Shown here one piece after another: positions 50,618-57,931 of a DNA stretch of 64,000 nt. The DNA lies in assembly GCF_000718005.1 (NCBI RefSeq), contig NZ_JODV01000004.1; one strand, written 5' to 3'. Under the pieces are notes generated by a model, which saw only the letters and a list, made by a program, of their open reading frames with translations, did not search any database and was not told where the DNA came from. Source of the stretch: Actinoalloteichus_B caeruleus (GTDB lineage: Bacteria > Actinomycetota > Actinomycetes > Mycobacteriales > Pseudonocardiaceae). The position numbers and the translations under genes are program-made. Position 1 is the first letter of the stretch, and every line of letters begins with the position of its first letter.

Positions 50618-51193
50618 CGAGCAGTCCCGCATGCGCGGGGAGACCGGCTGTCCGCACCGGCCGCCCCTGTGGACGAGGGAACCGCCCCGAGTGCGCGGGG
50701 AGGACGTCGAGGTGGTGGACCCGAACCAGCTTGGGCTCGGAACAGCCCCGCGTGCGCGGGGAGGACAGCGATTCGTTCAGCCGGATTTCCGACAGGAGCG
50801 GAACAGCCCCGCGTGCGCGGGGAGGACTCCGTACTGAGCGCCTTGACGGCGCGGATCTCAGGAACAGCCCCGCGTGCGCGGGGAGGACGATTCGGGCTGG
50901 GACAGCCTGGCTCCGGGGAACGGAACAGCCCCGCGTGCGCGGGGAGGACCACCGGCAGGACATCGCCGAGCACCAGGCCTCGGGAACAGCCCCGCGTGCG
51001 CGGGGAGGACGAGCGACGCCCGTGCTCGGACGTCGTCGATGGTGGAACAGCCCCGCGTGCGCGGGGAGGACTCCCGATGACCGACATGCCCGTGCCCCTC
51101 GGTCGGAACAGCCCCGCGTGCGCGGGGAGGACGTCATCAGCTGGCGATGCATCTCGCCGGCGTCGGGAACAGCCCCGCGTGCGCGGGGAGGAC
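50618..51193 (-). CRISPR. CRISPR array 1, 10 repeats and 9 spacers, type I-E
   Basis: Ten 28-base repeats start at 50618, 50678, 50739, 50800, 50861, 50922, 50983, 51044, 51105 and 51166; spacers are 33 bases (the first 32). In crRNA sense (minus strand) the repeat begins GTCCTCCCCGCG and ends CGGGGCTGTTCC, with a GC hairpin as in other I-E repeats. The two left-most repeats are degenerate (4-6 substitutions), marking the trailer end; the leader is therefore on the right. The last eight repeats are identical to those of array 2. Apparent short reading frames across the array are artefacts of the repeats. Confidence 0.97.
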
Positions 51194-51244
51194 ACTTCCT
51201 GACCTGCGGCGTTAGGAGCGCCCACACCGATTCTCATTCACTTT
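51194..51244 (-). promoter_or_regulatory. Leader of CRISPR array 1
   Basis: Next to the last repeat on the right, conserved blocks (minus strand) CGCAGGTCAGGAAGT, GCTCCTAAC and AAAGTGAATGA occur in the same order and nearly the same spacing (51 vs 50 bases) as in the leader of array 2. In array 2 the block AAAGTGAATGA is the 3' end of cas2 (Ser-Glu-stop). This suggests that array 1 carries a copied cas2 end. Confidence 0.8.
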
Positions 51245-51463
51245 GTTCCGTCACCATACGGGATGCTCCGGTTCCCTGAGCGCCGCCGAACCGTCTCGAC
51301 GAACCGGAAGCGCCTCGCAGGAGCACTCGTCATTGTCCGCATTGCCCCCTCCTGTCCCCTGCCTCCAACCCCGGGCGGAGCCGTCTGCCGAAGACGGAGC
51401 ACTGGCGCCCATCCACCACCAGGACCTTGACCTCAAGCAATGTGGAACTCCTAGCGTTGTGGC

Positions 51464-51871
51464 ATGACTACTGGTTCGCCCCTGGAAGGCCTGTCGGAGA
51501 AGGCCGAGGACCGAGTTCTCTGGCTCGGCACCGTGACCCCCAGCAACCGGCCAGCACTCCGCCCCGTCTGGTTCGTCTACCTGGAGGAGAAACTCGTCGT
51601 CTTCAGTGAGCCGCACGCCGCCAAGGTGCGCCACCTGCTCGCGAATCCGGAGGTCGTGATGACCTTCCACTCGGACCCCAGCGCCGGGCACATCCGTGTC
51701 GTCTCCGGCCGGGCCGAGGTAAGCCTCGACGGCCCGCCTCCGTCCTCGATCCCGGAATTCCTGGACAAGTACGAACACCTCTACCCCGCCACTGGCTACA
51801 CCCGTCACACCTTCGACGCGGCGCTCAGCGCCCGCATCACCATCACGCCCACCCACTCCTGGGGTTGGTAG
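51464..51871 (+). CDS. Split-barrel F420/flavin oxidoreductase family protein
   Basis: This 135-aa protein belongs to the pyridoxamine-5'-phosphate oxidase-like split-barrel fold, near the actinobacterial F420-binding group (Rv3369-like). The cofactor-binding core is visible: VLWLGTVTPSNRPALRPVWF, VFSEPHAAKVRHLLANPEV, and IRVVSGRAEVS. It probably reduces or binds F420H2 or FMN; the substrate is unknown. TTGACC (51426-51431) and TAGCGT (51452-51457) suggest a leaderless ATG 51464. It is the first of three such proteins between the CRISPR arrays. Confidence 0.85.
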   Translation: MTTGSPLEGLSEKAEDRVLWLGTVTPSNRPALRPVWFVYLEEKLVVFSEPHAAKVRHLLANPEVVMTFHSDPSAGHIRVVSGRAEVSLDGPPPSSIPEFLDKYEHLYPATGYTRHTFDAALSARITITPTHSWGW

Positions 51872-51980
51872 GTCAGACCGTGCGACCGGCGGGGTCGCCC
51901 AGGCAGGAACCGATCGCTCGCTAGGCGGCGTTGCTCGCGGCTGGGAGCTGGTGGCTGTGGGCGACACCGCCGCGACGGCC

Positions 51981-52436
51981 TCAGACGACGTCGAACTCGT
52001 TGCCCTCGGGGTCGCGCATGGCGGCGGTGTAGAGCCCCATGTGCGGCTCATCCTTGATCCGCAGCAGCGTGGCACCAGCTGTGACCAGCCGTTCGACAGC
52101 AGCCTTGACCCGCTGCGCGCGGACTTCCAGTGGGACGTCACGGCCACCACTGACCTTCAGGTCGAGATGCCACCGGTTCTTGCCAACCTTCGGTTCGGGA
52201 ACCTGCTGGAACCACACCCTCGGTCCGCGTCCAGTTGGGTCGACGATCGACTCCGGGACATCCCCGGCGCCTGCCGGTAGCTCTGACTCGGGCACCCCCG
52301 TCGCCGCCCAGTACGCGCGCCAGGTGGCGTGCCCGGCAGGAGGGGGCTCGGGCACGTAGCCCAGGGCCTCGGCCCAGAACGTCACCATTCTCGGCGGATC
52401 GGAGCAGTCGATCGTCAGCTGCACCGTCATCTCCAT
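51981..52436 (-). CDS. VOC/glyoxalase-like protein
   Basis: This 151-aa protein has the vicinal oxygen chelate fold of the glyoxalase-like group: MTVQLTIDCSDPPRMVTFWA at the start, GPRVWFQQVPEPKVGKNRWH in the middle and LYTAAMRDPEGNEFDVV at the end. Metal ligands are suggested by D9 or D15, H in NRWHLDL, and E in GNEFDV. Members include dioxygenases, isomerases and resistance proteins; no specific reaction is assigned. ATG 52436 overlaps no neighbour. It converges on the preceding split-barrel gene. Confidence 0.85.
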   Translation of the reverse strand: MEMTVQLTIDCSDPPRMVTFWAEALGYVPEPPPAGHATWRAYWAATGVPESELPAGAGDVPESIVDPTGRGPRVWFQQVPEPKVGKNRWHLDLKVSGGRDVPLEVRAQRVKAAVERLVTAGATLLRIKDEPHMGLYTAAMRDPEGNEFDVV

Positions 52437-53103
52437 GCGCGGAGCATCCCAGACCAGGCTGACAGGACACCGACTTCGCTGAGAGGTCCCAGGGGCGGCC
52501 AGGTCCCGGCGAAGGACGTCCGCTGCGATCGCGGCGCGCCCACGTCGTGCGTCGGCCCGCGATGTCGCCGCACGATCACCGCGCCCACATCCCACCCACG
52601 GCCGAGGTCTGGACCACCGCTGGAGGAGGCCGGACCTCCCGGACGTTGACCACGGCTCGGACCGGCGTTTTCCGGAGCGTGCGGCCCTGGGTTCGGCCAG
52701 GGACCTTCGATCGGGGGCCATCCGCGAGGTTTCACCCCACGGCCAGGTCATCACCCCTTCTCCCCGGTCTCGTCGTGCTGGTACCCACTCCTGGAGGGCG
52801 GGGGACCGTGGCACACGGACCGGGGTCCGTTCCGTCTCCAGTGGGGAGCGCGGTCGTGTGGTGCGAACTCCGCCGAGTGGCGGGCTGGTGAACGGTTCAC
52901 CGGCGGGCCGCCGCCCGCCCTGCCACCAGCGGCTTCCGGGTGCTCGCGGCTGGTGCTTCCCATCCCCCTCCTCACGCGGCGAACGAGCCGGGCGCCGGTC
53001 GGCGCTTCCGCCCACGTGGGCGGTGCCGGTGCCGGGCCCCACCGCCCGGCCAGGCGGCGGGCGTCGTGCCAGCAACGGACCGGCCCGAGGAGGACGGTGT
53101 CCG
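52437..53103. other. Intergenic region with no supported gene
   Basis: 667 bases between the divergent VOC gene and a small ORF. Several overlapping open frames are Arg/Pro-rich and lack motifs. No supported gene. Confidence 0.45.
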
Positions 53104-53322
53104 ATGTGGATTGAGAACCCGGATTTCGGCGTCCTGCACCGGCTTCGCGACCGGACGACGACCCGCGTCGCGGTGTGGTGCGGCAGGGTCTTCGACGCGG
53201 GCGAGGTTCGCGGGGTGCCGCACGGCACCGGCGGGAAACCCTGCGTCACCTGCTGGGAGCGGGAACTCCTGACCTGGATGAACCGTCGAGGTCCTGGAGA
53301 GGCGCCCTCACCAGAGGGATGA
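53104..53322 (+). CDS. Small protein with Cys motifs, unknown
   Basis: This 72-aa ORF has GAGGAGG 8 bases before ATG 53104, a convincing ribosome site. It carries a C (VAVWCGRVFD) and a later C-x-x-C (KPCVTCWEREL), the spacing of a possible zinc-binding or redox motif, and a W-rich basic N-terminal helix (VLHRLRDRTT). Similar short actinobacterial proteins are plentiful but undescribed. It stands alone between the VOC and SRPBCC genes. Confidence 0.55.
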   Translation: MWIENPDFGVLHRLRDRTTTRVAVWCGRVFDAGEVRGVPHGTGGKPCVTCWERELLTWMNRRGPGEAPSPEG

Positions 53323-53434
53323 GCGACGAGGTCGTCAACGTTCGGGGCCGGGCGCAGGGCTGGCACAGGCCACGCCGAAGCGGGGCAGCGAGCGTGTCCG
53401 TCCGCCCGCCCCGGCGTGGTCGTGCCCTGGGCGG

Positions 53435-54052
53435 CTACTGCTCGGCGCCGGTGTAGAAGGCGAAGGTGCGATCCGAGGTCTGCCGGGCGTGGTCGGGATC
53501 GGCCCCGGCCTCGACGTCGGCGTCCGCCCAGGCGGCGGCGGTGCGCCGCATGAACTCGACCCCTTCCTCGCTGGCACCCACCTTGGCCATCTCCTCGGGG
53601 GTGGCACGCGGGTCGCCGGCGAGGTGCAGCGCGAGGGAGAGGACGGAACCGTCCCAGCCAACACCGGTGGCGCTGGGGCCGAACGTGTTCCAGAAGTCGC
53701 CGCCGGCCTGGACGTGCTCGACGCGGAGGACCGCCTGGTCGCCCTCCTCGCGCAGGCTCACCTCGACGAAACTGCCAGCACCGGAGTCCTCCCAGGTCAC
53801 CCGCAGTCGCTCCCTCGGCACGCAGACCTCGATCGTGCCCTCGATGCCCCTGCCCTCCAGGCGGTACCTGCCTCCTTCGCGCAGGTCACCGCTGACCGGC
53901 TCGAACCAGCGCGGCAGCCGTTCGGGGTTGACGCAGGCGTCCCACAGGTCGGGCAGCGTGGTGTCGTAGGCGCGGGTGAGGATCACCGAGTTCATCTCGG
54001 TGCCCCGCTTGACCGCGCGGTGGGTCCGGTTGATGTGGTCGAGAAGGTCCAT
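53435..54052 (-). CDS. SRPBCC (AHSA1-like) domain protein
   Basis: This 205-aa protein has the START-like lipid/hydrophobe-binding fold of the AHSA1 group: VILTRAYDTTLPDLWDACVN, PERLPRWFEPVSGDLREGG, LRVTWEDSGAGSFVEVSL and a long C-terminal helix (GWDGSVLSLALHLAG). ATG 54052 has GGGGAG 8 bases upstream. In many actinomycetes this type of gene follows, and is coupled to, an ArsR regulator. Here the upstream 300 bases lack a regulator but contain the palindrome 54259-54270. Function remains unassigned; roles in stress or ligand binding are usual. Confidence 0.85.
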   Translation of the reverse strand: MDLLDHINRTHRAVKRGTEMNSVILTRAYDTTLPDLWDACVNPERLPRWFEPVSGDLREGGRYRLEGRGIEGTIEVCVPRERLRVTWEDSGAGSFVEVSLREEGDQAVLRVEHVQAGGDFWNTFGPSATGVGWDGSVLSLALHLAGDPRATPEEMAKVGASEEGVEFMRRTAAAWADADVEAGADPDHARQTSDRTFAFYTGAEQ

Positions 54053-54353
54053 CGCCGCTCTCCCCCTGTCCGCCGCCCCGCTGCCGCGGGTACGGCCTCG
54101 TCGTCGCCGAGGCGTTCCACCGGGTCCCACAGCTGGCCCGCCTGCTCGGCCATCCCCTCAGGGAGTACCCAACCGCGTCGCTCTCAGCAGGACGATGAGC
54201 GGCGGCGGACGCCGGCTCACCACCTGGCTCCAGGACCCGCGCACACATTACGGCAGCTACTTATATAAGTAAAACCTGAACTATGTCCACCTCCCCCTGT
54301 GTCCCAGCCCGTGACCGAGCGGCGCCATACGGGCGACCCTCGTGGGGGCGCAC
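54053..54353. other. Upstream region of SRPBCC gene with possible gene remnant
   Basis: 301 bases. On the plus strand 54086-54200 a short frame (YGLVVAEAFHRVPQLARLLG, HPLREYPTASLSAGR, then stop) looks protein-like and may be the end of a decayed oxidoreductase gene. No intact gene. Confidence 0.35.
54259..54270. promoter_or_regulatory. 12-bp perfect palindrome ACTTATATAAGT
   Basis: A perfect AT-rich palindrome in a region otherwise above 65% GC, about 207 bases upstream of the SRPBCC start. It resembles operators of ArsR/TetR-type repressors, but none is adjacent now. Confidence 0.45.
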
Positions 54354-54920
54354 CTACCACGACCAGCGGGTGGCCGAGACCTCGGCGAACCCGAACGACA
54401 CCCGGGGCACCACGCCGTAGATCCCGTACTCGGGTTCGCCGGGCAGGTCGGGGTCGGTCACGACCCCGTCGTCAGCGACGGCGAGCCGCCACCCGAACCT
54501 CCCGGCCAGCGCGTCGCCGACCCGACGAAGCTCCCTGACCTCCCGAACCCGCTCCGCCCGCCCCTCCAGCACCAGCTCCAGCTCGTCAGAGCTGACGATC
54601 ACACTGACCTGGGGGTTCACGGCGAGGTTCCTCCCCTTCCGGGAGCCCGGCCGGAGCGTGACGAACAGGGCGCCGTCGACCCAGACCGCGAAGACGGGCA
54701 CGGCGTGCGGCCGACCGTCGGGCCGGGTGGTCGCCAACCACACCGTGGAGGCCGCCGCCAGCCGCCGCTCCGCCTCGGACCAGGGCGTCAGCGGCGCCTG
54801 GGCGTCGAACGGGCTGGCATCGGAGGGGCCGAACAGGGGCTCGGTCCGCGAGGGAGGTCCGCCGCCCTCCTCCCACGAGACGAGGTCGGCGGCACCACCG
54901 ACGGGTGTTTCGGTTTCCAT
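54354..54920 (-). CDS. Split-barrel pyridoxamine-phosphate-oxidase-like protein
   Basis: This 188-aa flavin/F420-type split-barrel protein has a disordered N-terminus of about 45 residues and then a core of STVWLATTRPDGRPHAVPVF, ALFVTLRPGSRKGRNLAVNP and VSVIVSSDELELVLEGRAER. It is paralogous to the protein at 55447-55971 (shared WVDGA, Arg-Lys-x-Arg and nucleotide-facing segments). ATG 54920 lies 60 bases from the divergent HxlR start, with a palindrome between them. Regulation by the HxlR repressor and a flavin- or F420-linked detoxification role are inferred. Confidence 0.85.
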   Translation of the reverse strand: METETPVGGAADLVSWEEGGGPPSRTEPLFGPSDASPFDAQAPLTPWSEAERRLAAASTVWLATTRPDGRPHAVPVFAVWVDGALFVTLRPGSRKGRNLAVNPQVSVIVSSDELELVLEGRAERVREVRELRRVGDALAGRFGWRLAVADDGVVTDPDLPGEPEYGIYGVVPRVSFGFAEVSATRWSW

Positions 54921-54942
54921 GCCGTCGCACTCTAGCCCACCG

Positions 54943-54959
54943 AGTTCCCTCAAGGAACT
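54943..54959. promoter_or_regulatory. HxlR operator between divergent genes
   Basis: AGTTCC-CTCAA-GGAACT is a 17-base inverted repeat with 6-base arms, between the split-barrel gene and the HxlR gene. It overlaps the -35 region of the HxlR promoter, whose TAAGAT -10 (54968-54973) predicts a leaderless ATG 54980. Confidence 0.65.
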
Positions 54960-54979
54960 TAGCTGGTTAAGATGGGTGA

Positions 54980-55450
54980 ATGCAGCGGACCCGTTTCGGT
55001 GACATGCCCTGCTCGATCGCACGGACCTGGAACGTCATCGGTGAGCCGTGGTCGCCACTGATCCTGCGCGACATCTACGTCGGCGTACGACGGTTCGACG
55101 ACCTCCAGGCGTCCTTGGGCATCTCACGCAAGGTGCTCGCCGAACGCCTCGCCTGGCTCGTCGACCAGCAGGTCCTCGACCGCCACCCGTACACGAACAG
55201 GCCCACGCGCCACGAGTACGTGCTCACCCCTCGGGGCGCCGAACTCTGCGACGCGCTCCTCGTGCTGGCCGGGTGGGGAGACCGGTGGTTGGCCGGCGAG
55301 GACGGCCCTCCCGCGCTGTTCCGACACCGGAGCTGTGGCGAGGCGAGCAACGTGACGCTGCACTGTTCCCAATGCGACCAGCCAATGACCGCTGCCGACG
55401 TCGACGTGCTCGACGGCCCCGGAGCACCGGCACGGGAGGAGACACCGTGA
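54980..55450 (+). CDS. HxlR-family regulator
   Basis: This 156-aa winged-helix protein has the HxlR signature (CSIARTWNVIGEPWSPLILR, ASLGISRKVLAERLAWLVDQ). The C-terminal part adds Cys residues in HRSCGE and HCSQCDQPM, a likely zinc or redox centre not present in all HxlR proteins. GTG of the next gene overlaps its stop (GTGA). It probably represses itself, the coupled split-barrel gene, and the divergent paralogue, responding to reactive aldehydes, quinones or oxidants (family knowledge). Confidence 0.9.
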   Translation: MQRTRFGDMPCSIARTWNVIGEPWSPLILRDIYVGVRRFDDLQASLGISRKVLAERLAWLVDQQVLDRHPYTNRPTRHEYVLTPRGAELCDALLVLAGWGDRWLAGEDGPPALFRHRSCGEASNVTLHCSQCDQPMTAADVDVLDGPGAPAREETP

Positions 55451-55971
55451 CAACCCCAGCACGCGCCACCCTCATCGGGCGGGACGCGCCACCCGGCTCC
55501 ACACCGATCCCCTGGGAGGAGGCGCGCGACAGGTTCGCCACTGCGAGCACCTACTGGTGGAGCACGGCCAGCGGCGACCACCCCACCCTGCGCCCGGTGC
55601 TGTCCGTGTGGGTCGACGGCGCGCCGCACGTCTCGACCAGCCCCGCCACCCGTAAGAGCCGCCCCCTCGACACGAACCCGACGACCACGCTGGCCTGTCA
55701 GACCGACATCGCGGACACCGTCGTCGAGGGCACGACGAGCCGCGTCACCGACCGGGCCACGCTGCACGCGGTCGCCACCGCCTACGCCACCAAGTACGGC
55801 TGGTCCCCGAGCGTCCTGGGGGACGCGCTCGGTGGCGAGGAGGGGGCGCCGACCGCCGGCCAGCCGCCGTACGAGGTCTACCGGATCACGCCCCGCCGGG
55901 CCTACGCCTTCGGCACCGACGAGGACCACGGGGCCCGCTCCACCCGCTGGGTCTTCCCCGACCACTCCTGA
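55447..55971 (+). CDS. Split-barrel pyridoxamine-phosphate-oxidase-like protein, coupled to HxlR
   Basis: This 174-aa split-barrel protein is translationally coupled to the HxlR gene (GTGA) and paralogous to the one at 54354-54920. Core segments are STYWWSTASGDHPTLRPVLS, WVDGAPHVSTSPATRKSRPL and TTTLACQTDIADTVVEGTTS. The typical FMN/F420 phosphate-binding basic residues (Arg-Lys-Ser-Arg) are retained. The two paralogues and the HxlR regulator form one divergent regulatory unit, suggesting related substrates. Confidence 0.87.
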   Translation: MTTPARATLIGRDAPPGSTPIPWEEARDRFATASTYWWSTASGDHPTLRPVLSVWVDGAPHVSTSPATRKSRPLDTNPTTTLACQTDIADTVVEGTTSRVTDRATLHAVATAYATKYGWSPSVLGDALGGEEGAPTAGQPPYEVYRITPRRAYAFGTDEDHGARSTRWVFPDHS

Positions 55972-56092
55972 GCCGACCCGCTGGGCGACCTACCGCGCCG
56001 GGGCGGGGCCGAACCCCCGCCCCGGTCGGCTCACCGTGCTACCCGGTGGTGGCACGCTGGGCTCCCGAAGGAGGCGGAGCTTGGCCGGCGGG

Positions 56093-56713
56093 TCAGGCCC
56101 CGCGCTCGTCCCGAGGCAGCTGGTAGGTCAGGTGGGTGGCGTTCGGCGTCACCGTGACCGTCGACTGCGACAGCAGGACGCGCTGGTCGATGTGGGCGAA
56201 GAGTGGCGTGCCCGAGCCCAGCAACACCGGGGACAGGTGGATGCGGAGCTCGTCGACGAGGTTGAGCGCGAGCGCCTGAGCGCAGACGTCCCCGCCACCC
56301 ATGATCACGGTCTCCCGGTCGCCGGCGACCTCCCGGGCGGCCGCGACGGCCGCTGCCACGCCCTCGGTCACGAAGGTGAAACCGGTCTGGTGGCGCGGGT
56401 TCGCCGGGGGCTCGTGGGTCACCACGAAGTTCGGGGGCGCCTGGGACTGGTCCTGCTCGTAGCCGTAGCCGAGGTCGTCCTTCCAACCGGCGGCACCATC
56501 GATCACGTCGAACGTCCGCCGACCCATCACGACGGCCCCGGTCGCCCCGAACGCGGCATCCAACAGCGCGGAGTCCTCCGGAGAGGGTTCCTCCGGCATG
56601 ACCCAGCGATGGATCGGCTCACCGCCCTCCCCCAGGCCCTGGTCCGGACCGGCGTTCGGGCCGGTGACGAAACCGTCCAACGACATGGAGATGTCCACGA
56701 CGACCTTGCTCAC
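56093..56713 (-). CDS. Dihydrofolate reductase-like (RibD C-terminal) protein
   Basis: This 206-aa protein is a RibD C-terminal/DHFR-like NAD(P)H-dependent reductase. It has DISMSLDGFVTGPNAGPDQG at the N-terminus, the nucleotide-binding GAVVMGRRTFDVI and VIMGGGDVCAQAL, and ELRIHLSPVLLGSGTPLF near the C-terminus. It is not the essential DHFR; this group reduces unknown small molecules. GTG 56713 overlaps the stop of the upstream HxlR-type regulator (GTGA), so the pair is co-translated. Confidence 0.88.
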   Translation of the reverse strand: MSKVVVDISMSLDGFVTGPNAGPDQGLGEGGEPIHRWVMPEEPSPEDSALLDAAFGATGAVVMGRRTFDVIDGAAGWKDDLGYGYEQDQSQAPPNFVVTHEPPANPRHQTGFTFVTEGVAAAVAAAREVAGDRETVIMGGGDVCAQALALNLVDELRIHLSPVLLGSGTPLFAHIDQRVLLSQSTVTVTPNATHLTYQLPRDERGA

Positions 56714-57381
56714 GAATGTCCTTCCTCAGTGGGTGGATCGGGGAGAACGAAACAGGACAACAGGGACTTGACGTCCGCGTGCGGACCGCTGACCACGGCG
56801 AGCTGCCGGCGCTCGGCGTCCTCGACCGCAAGGGAGCCGAACGTCAGGTCCGACAGGACGACCGGCGTGGCCGCCACGCGCGCGGCGGGCGGACGCGACG
56901 CGGGGGTAGCCCGGGCGATCTGGAACACGCCCTCCTCGATCCGCGTGTCGAACACGTCCTCGCCCATCTCCAGCCGCACCGCGACCGCGCGTTCGCCGGC
57001 CAGGGACGCGTCGAAGGTGGTGCGCAGCGCCAACGCGAAGGAGGAAGGACTGAGGACCTGGGCGGCGAGGTCCACCGGAGTGTGCGCGGCCCACCGCCCG
57101 AGGGCGATCAGCACCGGCTCGAGCGCGCGCCCCCAGGCAGTGAGTTCGTAGACCGCGACCGGCGTGGGTGGCGGGAGGCGCCGCCGGACCACCACCCCGA
57201 CCTCGGCCAGCTCCCGCAGCCGGGTGCCCAGGATGTTCGTGCTCACGCCGGGCAGCGCGGCGGCGAGATCCGAGTACCGCCGTGGCCCGAACACCAACTC
57301 CCGCACGACCGGGAGCGCCCACCGCTCCCCCACCGCGTCCAGCGCCCGGGTGATCCCGCACGCGTCCCCGTACGTCCGCAT
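56710..57381 (-). CDS. HxlR-type regulator with C-terminal sterol-carrier-like domain
   Basis: This 223-aa regulator has an N-terminal HxlR winged helix (ACGITRALDAVGERWALPVV, LPGVSTNILGTRLRELAEVG) and a C-terminal domain of about 100 residues (SFALALRTTFDASLAGERAV, then MGEDVFDTRIEEGVFQIARA) that resembles the SCP2-like ligand-binding part of some actinobacterial HxlR proteins. It heads a two-gene operon with the DHFR-like reductase, which it probably controls. ATG 57381 was chosen; a TATGGT hexamer just upstream suggests a short or absent leader. It lies 227 bases left of CRISPR array 2. Confidence 0.85.
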   Translation of the reverse strand: MRTYGDACGITRALDAVGERWALPVVRELVFGPRRYSDLAAALPGVSTNILGTRLRELAEVGVVVRRRLPPPTPVAVYELTAWGRALEPVLIALGRWAAHTPVDLAAQVLSPSSFALALRTTFDASLAGERAVAVRLEMGEDVFDTRIEEGVFQIARATPASRPPAARVAATPVVLSDLTFGSLAVEDAERRQLAVVSGPHADVKSLLSCFVLPDPPTEEGHS

Positions 57382-57608
57382 GCTGGCACCATACAACTCC
57401 GCACTTGTTTTTCGAGAGCAGTGGTTCCGGGCATGTCGCTACCCAGCCCCCATGACCCCGGAACGGATGACGTCCGGTCAGGCCGGCTTACGCCAGCGCG
57501 AACGGCACCACCGCCGGCCACCACCGGCGACAGCACCCCCGGGAACCAAACCCACCCAACGAGGCCCCTAGAGGACCGGGACCAGCGAACGGGCGAAGTT
57601 GGCGGTGG

Positions 57609-57881
57609 GGAACAGCCCCACATGCGCGGGGAGGACTGCACATCCGGCCCTGCGAGGTGAGGCCCCAGACGGAACAGCCCCGCGTGCGCGGGGAGGACAT
57701 CCTCGTGGTCATCGACGAGTGCCACATGGTGGGAACAGCCCCGCGTGCGCGGGGAGGACGACGCCCCCTGGTCCCTGGCGGCATACCTGTTGGGAACAGC
57801 CCCGCGTGCGCGGGGAGGACTCGAGCAGGCTCGTCAGCCGAGCTGCCGAGGTCGGAACAGCCCCGCGTGCGCGGGGAGGAC
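57609..57881 (-). CRISPR. CRISPR array 2, 5 repeats and 4 spacers, type I-E
   Basis: Five 28-base repeats start at 57609, 57671, 57732, 57793 and 57854; spacers are 34, 33, 33 and 33 bases. The left-most repeat has substitutions (ACATG for GCGTG), marking the trailer; the leader lies to the right, directly after cas2. Repeats are identical to those of array 1. In plus orientation spacer 57699-57731 reads as ILVVIDECHMV, a DECH helicase motif, pointing to a helicase gene as target. Confidence 0.97.
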
Positions 57882-57931
57882 ACTTCCTGACCTGCGATGT
57901 TAGGAGCACTCCCGGGGTTTTCATTCACTTT
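57882..57931 (-). promoter_or_regulatory. Leader of CRISPR array 2, overlapping cas2 end
   Basis: Fifty bases between the first repeat and the cas2 coding end, including 11 bases shared with the cas2 3' end (57921-57931). Blocks CGCAGGTCAGGAAGT (repeat-proximal), GCTCCTAAC and AAAGTGAATGA are conserved in array 1. They probably include the adaptation signals read by Cas1-Cas2. Confidence 0.8.

Noticed and set aside
50533..51279. Repetitive open frames (RNSPACAGRT-like) through array 1
   Set aside because: Their periodicity equals the 61-base repeat-spacer unit; they are translations of CRISPR repeats.
54087..54199. Protein-like fragment YGLVVAEAFHRVPQLARLLG and following residues
   Set aside because: Too short (about 38 residues) and without start or upstream coding; kept only as a possible remnant in the gap note.
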